A stretch of 7,374 bases of DNA from Candidatus Heimdallarchaeota archaeon (GTDB lineage: Archaea; Asgardarchaeota; Heimdallarchaeia; JABLTI01), in contig DAOUWQ010000062.1 in the NCBI GenBank assembly GCA_030667035.1, positions 1-7,374 on the forward strand, in the 5' to 3' direction. Position numbers and translations under genes: made by a program. The notes beneath the pieces were generated by a model. That model saw only the letters and a program-made list of their open reading frames with translations. It did no database searches and was not told the origin of the DNA. Of the stretch, positions 1 to 5,939 are shown piece after piece; the first letter of the stretch is position 1; the number at the start of each line of letters is the position of its first letter.

Positions 1-598
1 CCGCTGGCGAAGCTGCAATTGAATTTCCTGCTATGTAGGCCCATTCTAGTCCGCCTGTATGACTGATACAATAAACTCTATTTGATGTATCTGTTCCAAA
101 GATAATCTCGAGTGTTCCGTCTGCATCTAAATCTGCAATTACTGGAGAACCTTGACTACCACCAGCTGCCGCAGTATACGACCATTCTATTCCTCCGGTA
201 TGGCTGATACAGTATAATTTACTATCATAGGCACTTACTAGAATCTCCATTGTTCCATCCCCATCCAAATCGGCTACTGCAGGTGCATTGTACAGCCATC
301 CGCTTGTTCCTGTGTTACAAGACCATTCCAGATCACCCGTTTCATTTAGACAGTGTAATGTAGCATTTGAAGCACAAATTAGTACTTCTAGTGTTCCATC
401 TGCATCTAAATCTACTACTTTAGGTGAACTTCTCATTATGCTAGCTCCCGTATCATATGACCAGTCAAGAGTCACACCCAATGCTAGAATCCCAAGGTTA
501 TCATCTGAATTATCAATTGTTGCATTTACTTCACTTTTTATAATAGAAGGTAAAAATAAAAGTACAATTAGCAATAAGAGTTTTTTATTATGTTTCAA
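1..598 (-). CDS. Secreted FG-GAP/VCBS repeat protein, N-terminal part (runs off window)
   Basis: Reading from TTG at 598 to the window edge gives 199 open codons. Residues 1-26 look like a signal peptide: basic KHNKK, then a leucine-rich core, then a polar SEVNA end, so the protein is probably exported. After it come at least three repeats of about 46-47 residues, each built around DLDxDGTxE(I/V) with the D-x-D-x-DG calcium-loop pattern, followed by a strand and a C(I/L)xxTGxxEW segment. This is the FG-GAP/VCBS type of beta-propeller blade, found in extracellular adhesion or binding proteins. TTG is the likely start: GAGAGG lies 7 nt upstream, the signal peptide begins right there, and a TGA in the same frame upstream leaves no ATG option. 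The C-terminus is unseen, so any anchor or enzymatic domain is unknown. Confidence 0.8.
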   Translation of the reverse strand, partial: MKHNKKLLLLIVLLFLPSIIKSEVNATIDNSDDNLGILALGVTLDWSYDTGASIMRSSPKVVDLDADGTLEVLICASNATLHCLNETGDLEWSCNTGTSGWLYNAPAVADLDGDGTMEILVSAYDSKLYCISHTGGIEWSYTAAAGGSQGSPVIADLDADGTLEIIFGTDTSNRVYCISHTGGLEWAYIAGNSIAASPA

Positions 599-605
599 TT
601 TTAAT

Positions 606-654
606 CCTCTCGTAATAATGTTATAACCTTTTAAAGACCATCAGCTAGTTAAAA
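606..654 (-). promoter_or_regulatory. Probable promoter and SD of the FG-GAP gene
   Basis: On the minus strand a Shine-Dalgarno-like GAGAGG (611-606) sits 7 nt before the TTG start. Two AT-rich TATA candidates lie upstream: TTTAAAAG around 636-629 and TTTTAACTAG around 654-645. The more distal one would give a leader long enough to include the SD. This is a pattern reading only. The rest of 599-744 shows no gene. Confidence 0.35.
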
Positions 655-744
655 GGATTGTTATTTTTTCAATTCCAAATATTTCTCATCTGACCTTTGC
701 TTATACATTGTGGTTTTAGATTTAAATTCTACTCAGTTTATCAA

Positions 745-1620
745 TTAATCCAGTTTTGATTGAAAACCGTTGATTTTTTCTTGTATCATTTCTAGACTTT
801 TGTTCCAGAGTTGTTGTTGCAGTTCAACATTGTATGATTCTTTGCTTGATTCACTCATCGTGAATTTCTGAAAATACTTGCCAGAGATATTTGCTACTTC
901 ATCATCTATTGCTAGATAGACTAATGCTTTCGCTGCTTTTTCTGGTGAAATGTAATTCCGAATTAATTTAATGAAGATCTTTGGTATGCTATCTGTAGTC
1001 ATCTTTGTTAAAATATGCCCTGGATGGAATGCATTTACTGTTACACCTGTTCCCTCTAATCGTTTATGTAGTTCATATGTGTGGAACACCATAGCTGCCT
1101 TAGCATTCCCGTAGGCTTTTTGTGATCGATATCTCTTCTCTTGCTGTAAATCATTTATTTTTAAACCAAAGAATAAATGGATGTTTGAAGATACATTGAT
1201 TATTCTTGATGGTGCTCCTGCTTTTAGCTCTTCTATCAGTAATAGTACTAAGTAAAAATGAGCTAAATAATCCACCCCAAAGGTGCTTTCGTAACCATCT
1301 TCTGTTAAAACACGTTTGCTACTGAATAATCCTGCATTATTAATTAAAACGTCTATTTTTGGATATTTACTAACAATCTTCTCAGCAGCTTCTTTGACGC
1401 TCTTTAGAGACGCTAAATCACTTTGAATAAATTCAATTTTAGCATTGTCTGAATACTTGATTATTTCTTCTTTTACTTGACTTGCTAATTCCATATTTCG
1501 TGCTAGTATCACCAGAGTAGCATTCGTTTTAGCTAATTCTTTTGCTGCTTCCTTGCCTAGTCCTGAAGTTCCTCCGGTTATTACGATAACTTTTTCCTTC
1601 AAATTCTGTGTATTATTCAT
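745..1620 (-). CDS. Short-chain dehydrogenase/reductase, retinol dehydrogenase-like
   Basis: A 291-residue cytosolic NAD(P)-dependent oxidoreductase of the classical SDR fold. The dinucleotide-binding TGGTSGLG is at 15-22. An Arg at 41 after the second strand suggests NADP(H) preference. D68-L69 would contact the adenine, NNAG is at 94-97, the catalytic Ser is in NVSS (about 145), and YGNAK gives Tyr170 and Lys174. HPGHILT near 207 and the surrounding pattern are closest to the RDH11-14/WWOX group, but those names do not establish substrate; in archaea it may be any ketone, aldehyde or lipid carbonyl. The tetrad Asn expected in VNxLxHF is Asp117 here. ATG at 1620 is preferred over an in-frame TTG at 1635, because GAGG (1633-1630) sits 9 nt before the ATG and overlaps the TTG alternative. 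It is transcribed away from the TPR gene. Confidence 0.9.
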   Translation of the reverse strand: MNNTQNLKEKVIVITGGTSGLGKEAAKELAKTNATLVILARNMELASQVKEEIIKYSDNAKIEFIQSDLASLKSVKEAAEKIVSKYPKIDVLINNAGLFSSKRVLTEDGYESTFGVDYLAHFYLVLLLIEELKAGAPSRIINVSSNIHLFFGLKINDLQQEKRYRSQKAYGNAKAAMVFHTYELHKRLEGTGVTVNAFHPGHILTKMTTDSIPKIFIKLIRNYISPEKAAKALVYLAIDDEVANISGKYFQKFTMSESSKESYNVELQQQLWNKSLEMIQEKINGFQSKLD

Positions 1621-1732
1621 TATTTTTTTCCTCAAACTAAATTGCTCTAATTGACAAATTTCATTGTAGTATTAATTTCTGTTGATTGTGAAAGTAATAA
1701 TTTGTGTTAGGTTTCTCGCTACAACCATATTT

Positions 1733-1751
1733 TGGTGAAAAATTTTTATAT
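1733..1751 (+). promoter_or_regulatory. BRE/TATA promoter of the TPR gene
   Basis: A purine-rich BRE-like GGTGAAAAA is followed by TTTTATAT at 1744-1751. A start of transcription about 25 nt downstream would leave a leader of roughly 28 nt before the ATG at 1803, with GGGTTGAG just before the start codon. The opposite strand of this intergenic region holds a weaker TATA candidate (AAATTAAT, about 1678-1671) for the dehydrogenase gene. Confidence 0.5.
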
Positions 1752-1802
1752 CTGTCCACTCTTTGTTTAATTTGGGTTGATATTATCGGGTAGGGTTGAG
1801 TG

Positions 1803-3377
1803 ATGAGTCTCGATGAGAAGATTTCGCATATTTTGAAAATAAAGAATACAGATACGTGCACGGTTACACAAATTGAAGATGGTTGGGTTATTGATGCTCT
1901 TCCACTAAAGGATGATGAATTATCCATTCTATTCAACAAGCTTTTTCTTGAAACGCCATCTGAAAAGAAACGGACATCTCTCCTTACTATTATTCTCAAG
2001 ATTGGTTCTGATTTTATTCCATCCTTACCTAGTTTAACTCACATTGTATCCACTACTTGGTTTTCTGAGTTGAAATTCATTCAGAGTTATTTGAAAACAA
2101 TAGCGAAAATTTCTGGCGGGTTTCAAAGTTATATTGAAAATTTAACTGACTATCGCTACTTGGCTGATTTAGGTTTACTTTTTGAATATGTTAAACAATA
2201 CGAGCTTGCCTTATCTTGTTGGAGTAAAGTTGTTCAGTTTAAAAACGACTTTTTCTTTGGTTGGCTCCATTTAAGTCGCATTCATTTTTCTACTGGTGAT
2301 CTTAATCAATCGCTTCTCTCAGTTTGGAATGGGGTAGTAAATTATGGTTATGATATTCCTTCAGGCGTTCTTTCAGGGAAAATTGATACTAAATATCGTC
2401 TTGATTTTGAATCCCATATTGATGTTCTCCAGAAGAAGTTGAAAGAAAATTACATGCTCTCGTTTATCCGTGGTTTGATTTCTCATCATTTCTATAAAGA
2501 TAATCGCACTGCCATTAATCATTTCATTAAATGTTTACGTCTTAATCCCAACGTAGTTGAAGCCCAATATTATTTAATCCGCTTATTTGGTTTAGTTGGC
2601 AACAGAAGATTACAAATAGATACTTGTAATAGAATTCTTTCGAATGATCCAACCCAAACAAAAGCCCTAGCTCAATTAGCGAAAATCCATGAAAGCGCTA
2701 AGGATTATTTTTTAGCTGTCAAACATTTTGAGCAATTACTTGAGCTCGAACCTGAAAATGAAGAATGGTTGATCAAGTTAGCATCTTTATTTAAAATATC
2801 GTCTCTGACTGTCGGGAGCACCTCTAAAAAATCCTGGAAGAGGGATTTAGCTGCTTCCTACTTGTACTATAAGAAGCTAATGAAATTTCATCCAACTAAT
2901 TTCACTCAAACAAATGAATTTTATTCTTTGCTTCTGGAAATAAAGAATTACCCTGAAGCCAAGGAATTACTTCTCGATTATCTTGCTTCCGAAGGTTTTA
3001 ACAAAGAATATATGAGAAAATTGGAATCTGTTTATCTCTGGATGAAGGAACCTTTTGATGCGCCGACCGTTCTCAAGGAAATCAATTATCGTCGTGAGAA
3101 AGATTCTGCTTACCCTCGAATACTCGAGTTTCTATCTAAAGTTCGTTCAAACATCCCTGTTACCCTTCCTCGAATAGCTAAATTTGTTAATTTTCCGGAA
3201 GAACGTATGGAGTCTCTCTTAAAGAAGTTAGTAGAGGACAATCCTGATTTGGGCGAATATTTAACTTTGGAACAAGTTTTCATTCGCAAGGAAAACACCG
3301 AAGTTCTCCTTCACAATCTCACGGAAAGGTATTCTACCTGCTATTATTGTGGCAATCCATTTGAATCCATAGAATAG
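1803..3377 (+). CDS. TPR alpha-solenoid protein ending at an amber codon inside a zinc ribbon
   Basis: A cytosolic helical-repeat scaffold of 524 residues up to TAG. An N-terminal helical region (1-115) is followed by TPR-like hairpins at about 116-180 and three clearer ones at about 218-335 (for example the one ending LELEPENEEW), then further helical pairs to about 430. Residues 438-495 (ILEFL, then IAKFVNFPEERMESLLKKL) look like a winged helix of the PCI/UFL1 kind. The frame stops 9 codons after CYYC (513-516), the first half of a zinc ribbon. The same frame stays open for 72 further codons and supplies the second CxxC and a RING-like finger, so the annotated end is probably not the ancestral one. 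ATG at 1803 is preferred; GTG at 1800 is an in-frame alternative. There is no signal peptide or membrane segment. TPRs imply protein binding; the partner is unknown. Confidence 0.85.
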   Translation: MSLDEKISHILKIKNTDTCTVTQIEDGWVIDALPLKDDELSILFNKLFLETPSEKKRTSLLTIILKIGSDFIPSLPSLTHIVSTTWFSELKFIQSYLKTIAKISGGFQSYIENLTDYRYLADLGLLFEYVKQYELALSCWSKVVQFKNDFFFGWLHLSRIHFSTGDLNQSLLSVWNGVVNYGYDIPSGVLSGKIDTKYRLDFESHIDVLQKKLKENYMLSFIRGLISHHFYKDNRTAINHFIKCLRLNPNVVEAQYYLIRLFGLVGNRRLQIDTCNRILSNDPTQTKALAQLAKIHESAKDYFLAVKHFEQLLELEPENEEWLIKLASLFKISSLTVGSTSKKSWKRDLAASYLYYKKLMKFHPTNFTQTNEFYSLLLEIKNYPEAKELLLDYLASEGFNKEYMRKLESVYLWMKEPFDAPTVLKEINYRREKDSAYPRILEFLSKVRSNIPVTLPRIAKFVNFPEERMESLLKKLVEDNPDLGEYLTLEQVFIRKENTEVLLHNLTERYSTCYYCGNPFESIE

Positions 3378-3596
3378 ACTCATTGTTCTTCTTGTGAAAA
3401 AGAGATTCAAAAATGCATTGTTTGTAAACTGCCCATTTCTTTTGGAGAAGACGCAGGGAAATGTAGCTTGTGTGAAGCTATTGCTCATCTCAATCATTTT
3501 GAGGAGTGGCTTAAAACTCAAGGAAAATGTCCCCAATGCTTGCAAAAACTACCTGTAGAAGGCATTGTTCCTTTGGTGGTTGAAATCAAAAAATAG
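3375..3596 (+). other. In-frame amber codon and zinc ribbon/RING-like C-terminal extension of the TPR gene
   Basis: TAG at 3375-3377 is followed in the same frame by 72 sense codons to TAG at 3594-3596. Numbering from ATG 1803 with TAG as 525, CSSC (528-531) pairs with CYYC (513-516) to make a zinc ribbon C-x2-C-x11-C-x2-C. Then come CIVC (538-541), CSLC (554-557), His562, His565, the EWL motif (568-570) and CPQC (576-579). That is C-x2-C-x12-C-x2-C-x4-H-x2-H-x10-C-x2-C, a complete RING/treble-clef ligand set. There is no in-frame ATG in the extension, so it could be made only by reading through TAG or if the TAG is an error. A full protein would be 597 residues. Preserved ligands and the absence of a frameshift argue that the extension is, or was until recently, translated. 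Confidence 0.75.
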
Positions 3597-3612
3597 TTTT
3601 TTATCTTTCTCC
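3588..3612 (+). terminator. T-rich terminator after the TPR gene
   Basis: A6-TAG-T6 at the extension's stop, then a pyrimidine-rich run (TTTTTTATCTTTCTCC). Archaeal termination uses T tracts of this kind. It lies after the second stop, not after the amber at 3377, which fits a transcription unit that includes the extension. The membrane-protein gene converges from the other side, 77 nt away. Confidence 0.4.
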
Positions 3613-3673
3613 ACTCAAAAATTCCTGCTCTCTCAAGTTGGCATTAAGTCCATATTTAATAGCAGATTTTGTT

Positions 3674-4522
3674 CTATTGGTTATTATTTACTCCGGATTC
3701 ATTCTCGGTTCCTACTTGAGCTTGAATCCATTTGTTCCTTACTCTCGTTCTAAACCCTTCAGGCAAAATCCACCCTATATAGCTTAAAATCATGCTAATT
3801 GTAAATGCAGCTGATTTTAGTATGTAAACTATGATAACTAAAACAGGTCCTATTCCTTCTATTGTGAATACGACTGTCAAGAATACGGTGATAAAGAAAA
3901 AAATAACTGCTATGAGAATATATTGTAAACCCTTTCTCCTTATGGGGTCTTTTGTCTGGTGTTTGACCAAATTTACTGTCAGGCCAATAATAATTCTCGT
4001 TTGAACCAATATAAGCATGATTGCATACAATATCAATGAAATTAATAATGTTGGTTGAAATTGAAGTAGATCCGTTCCTGATTCAGTAGAAATCTGGATA
4101 AAGATAAGATCTGGTTCTAAGACACCAGTTAGCATCTCATATCCTAAAACTCCTATAATTATTCCTGGTACTCCCAATATTATGATGCTGTAAATTGAGC
4201 GCATAACATCAGTATCATTTAATACATGTCTGCTTGCAAAGACATACAAGAAATAGAAAATTAGTACTAAGCTGCTAATGTAAATTAGAAGTGATATTGC
4301 ATGTCCAGTAGATAGTGGATCTACTTTTCCGTAGATATTATACACAATAGAATTGATTTGGAACACTGCGACACAGCCATAAACCCACCCCAGAAGAGCT
4401 GTTCCTCCTGTTCTCCTCTTAACGAAATTTACGATCATTATAATACAGAAAACGGTAGCTATAATTGCTGTGAGACCATAAAGAATCACTACAAACCAAA
4501 CAACTGCACCAAGAGGTTCCAT
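3674..4522 (-). CDS. Seven-transmembrane protein of unknown function
   Basis: 282 residues with seven predicted helices at about 5-33, 42-63, 75-97, 107-128, 157-183, 199-220 and 225-250. KRRTGG follows the first helix, KDPIRRKG precedes helix six, and a basic RTRVRNKW follows GWILPEG at the end of helix seven. By the positive-inside rule the C-terminal tail (252-282) is cytoplasmic. The arrangement resembles archaeal and bacterial 7TM sensory modules, but no kinase, cyclase or other output domain is attached and I recognise no catalytic residues. A free-standing 7TM sensor or a membrane partner of a soluble protein are both possible. The ATG is fixed by a TAA directly before it in frame. It ends in TAG, with TAA six codons later. 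The longin-like gene upstream on the same strand is 106 nt away, so co-transcription is possible. Confidence 0.7.
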   Translation of the reverse strand: MEPLGAVVWFVVILYGLTAIIATVFCIIMIVNFVKRRTGGTALLGWVYGCVAVFQINSIVYNIYGKVDPLSTGHAISLLIYISSLVLIFYFLYVFASRHVLNDTDVMRSIYSIIILGVPGIIIGVLGYEMLTGVLEPDLIFIQISTESGTDLLQFQPTLLISLILYAIMLILVQTRIIIGLTVNLVKHQTKDPIRRKGLQYILIAVIFFFITVFLTVVFTIEGIGPVLVIIVYILKSAAFTISMILSYIGWILPEGFRTRVRNKWIQAQVGTENESGVNNNQ

Positions 4523-4539
4523 TTAATCATTCAACCATA

Positions 4540-4573
4540 GTTAATATTACCAAATTAGCTAGTGTTAATATTA
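4540..4573. repeat. Pair of GTTAATATTA direct repeats upstream of the 7TM gene
   Basis: GTTAATATTA occurs at 4540-4549 and again at 4564-4573, 24 nt apart, and its core is nearly self-complementary. Measured from the ATG at 4522, the copies lie about 18-27 and 42-51 nt upstream. The distal one could be a TATA box giving a leader near 22 nt, and the proximal one could be a regulator site or chance in AT-rich DNA. Confidence 0.35.
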
Positions 4574-4628
4574 AGATTTTTGAAATAAACAGAACCTAAT
4601 CATTTTTTTTACGAAATAATTAGTTATT

Positions 4629-5114
4629 TTAATTCCAAACGTCATCTCCAAAAGAATCAAAAGAGTCTTTCTCCTCGTTTTTCTGATCCTCATGGAATTC
4701 CAAAGTAACTTCATCATTGACTTTAATTTTATATTTTTTATCAACTATTCCATTGTATATATTAGGTAGAATTTTTGTTAATTTATCAATGGTAAGTAAA
4801 TTTTTGTTCTGCAATTCAGTTATTGTATATGAAAAGAGTCTCTTAAGAAATTGTGGTTGGTAATCTTCTGAAACAAAAACCGCTGTTAACGCTGCAATAT
4901 TATTTCGAGGTTTTCTTGATATAGTAAAAATAAAAGTAGAAATGATTCTTTTTTCTACTGTAAGTGTTATGAAATCTTTATCTTCCGCGCCAAGAGGCAT
5001 GCACTTGAAAACTATTTTATTGAGCTCTTTTTCTGGAAGGCTCTCTGGATACGCTTTAACTAATTCCAATCCGCTTTTTCCCATTTGAATTAGAATTAAG
5101 CTTAATGGTATCAT
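4629..5114 (-). CDS. Probable longin-like domain protein
   Basis: 161 residues with no recognised enzyme motif. The predicted order is strand (3-10), strand (15-22, ending AYPE), helix (27-38), three strands (48-55, 58-66, 72-81), a long helix (86-104) and a short helix (108-121, LTKILPNIYNGI). This beta-beta-alpha-beta3-alpha-alpha order is that of longin and related roadblock-like folds, which bind or regulate small GTPases and appear in Asgard proteomes. The tail from about 122 carries another strand pair (YKIKVNDEVTLEF), then an acidic end rich in E/D. The family call is from secondary-structure reasoning and a general sequence feel, not a database match. ATG at 5114 has a TGA in frame just upstream and GGATGG about 9 nt before it. 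It is transcribed toward the 7TM gene. Confidence 0.6.
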   Translation of the reverse strand: MIPLSLILIQMGKSGLELVKAYPESLPEKELNKIVFKCMPLGAEDKDFITLTVEKRIISTFIFTISRKPRNNIAALTAVFVSEDYQPQFLKRLFSYTITELQNKNLLTIDKLTKILPNIYNGIVDKKYKIKVNDEVTLEFHEDQKNEEKDSFDSFGDDVWN

Positions 5115-5133
5115 TGTTCATCCATCCAGAATC

Positions 5134-5157
5134 AAACATGTTATAAAAGACATGTTT
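5134..5157 (-). promoter_or_regulatory. TATA box enclosed by inverted repeat (candidate operator)
   Basis: Perfect 7-bp arms AAACATG (5134-5140) and CATGTTT (5151-5157) enclose a 10-bp spacer. Read on the minus strand, that spacer is TCTTTTATAA, a good TATA box. Its centre is about 31 nt before the ATG at 5114, so the transcript would be nearly leaderless. A dimeric regulator bound to the arms would block TBP. The arms repeat with 17-bp spacing, about one and a half helical turns. Confidence 0.5.
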
Positions 5158-5201
5158 TTTTCTCTATTTCTTTTTTGTTTTCTTTATTGATAGGTTTCAA
5201 C

Positions 5202-5220
5202 AAAAAGCACTCGTGCTTCT
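5202..5220 (-). terminator. Small hairpin plus T5 downstream of the nitroreductase
   Basis: On the minus strand AAGCA-CGAG-TGCTT can fold as a 5-bp stem with a tetraloop and is followed directly by T residues. It lies about 135 nt after the nitroreductase stop. The rest of 5115-5354 is AT-rich with no gene seen. Confidence 0.35.
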
Positions 5221-5354
5221 TATTCTTTATCAATTTATGATGATAATCTTACTTTCTATTACTATATTAATAATTTTCACCTATTTTAAATCTTTGAGTG
5301 GAGGTATTTTCATCTATTTAAACCATTTTTAGCTAAAATTATTGGCCCATTGTA

Positions 5355-5900
5355 TCATTCTATCCAATGTACTTTTAATTTTCTTCTTGGTGGAGCCCTT
5401 CGATATTCCATTGCAGGTTGTCCAACAGTAATTACACCTAAAACATCGAATCCCTTCGGGATATTGTAGTGTTTTTTCAATTTACGGCTACCATTCAATT
5501 TTCTTTGAGCAAAACCTATCCAGCATGTTCCCAAACCTAATGCTTGAGCTGCAAGCATACCATGCGTTAATGCTACACCTGCATCATTTGCAGCGAGGTT
5601 TTTAGTATATTTTCGAGCATAAAGGATGATAACACAAGGGGCATCGAAGAAAATGATATCTTCTCCCTCATTCATACTTTCCAAGCTGCTGTCCAATTGA
5701 ATTTTCGTGCTTGGATCTAAAACCCTCCTTCTTTCACTTGCGCCGAGGAAAGGCACAACTAAGAATCTGAGTGGCAATAATTTTCTTGCTACTCGGAAAA
5801 AATTCGAGGTTTCTTTTGATAATTTATTAATTTCTTTTTTATCTGTTATTACTGTATATCGCCAATTTTGTCTATTACTTGCTGAGGGCGCATATCTCAT
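5355..5900 (-). CDS. Nitroreductase-family FMN domain, C-terminal part of a split ferredoxin-nitroreductase
   Basis: 181 residues from ATG at 5900, but the domain really begins upstream. It opens at MRYAPSASNRQNWRY, the conserved block after the first helix of nitroreductases. It also has ANDAGVALTHGMLAAQALG (the FMN-side helix), LGTCWIGF, and the C-terminal GQPAMEYRRAPPRRKL. What is missing is the RRSIR loop that holds the FMN phosphate and the helix after it. Those are encoded in the same frame between the ferredoxin gene and this start, interrupted only by TAA at 5942-5940. The family reduces nitro groups, quinones or flavins, often with NAD(P)H; in a ferredoxin fusion electrons may come through the clusters. 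The ATG has no strong SD. As a free polypeptide starting here it would probably not bind FMN well. Confidence 0.8.
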   Translation of the reverse strand: MRYAPSASNRQNWRYTVITDKKEINKLSKETSNFFRVARKLLPLRFLVVPFLGASERRRVLDPSTKIQLDSSLESMNEGEDIIFFDAPCVIILYARKYTKNLAANDAGVALTHGMLAAQALGLGTCWIGFAQRKLNGSRKLKKHYNIPKGFDVLGVITVGQPAMEYRRAPPRRKLKVHWIE

Positions 5901-5939
5901 TGCTTCTAATATTGCTTCTATTTTTTCTCTTGGAATAGT

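Noticed and set aside
288..626. Open frame on the plus strand with ATG starts
   Set aside because: It is antisense to the FG-GAP repeat gene, whose minus-strand reading has a signal peptide and repeated calcium-loop motifs.
3110..3545. Minus-strand open frames opposite the end of the TPR gene
   Set aside because: They mirror the TPR/RING coding frame and show no domain or SD of their own.
3565..3753. Short plus-strand open frame between the convergent genes
   Set aside because: It has no SD, overlaps the end of the TPR extension and the 3' end of the 7TM gene, and its Ser/Phe/Leu-rich sequence is what AT-rich DNA gives by chance.
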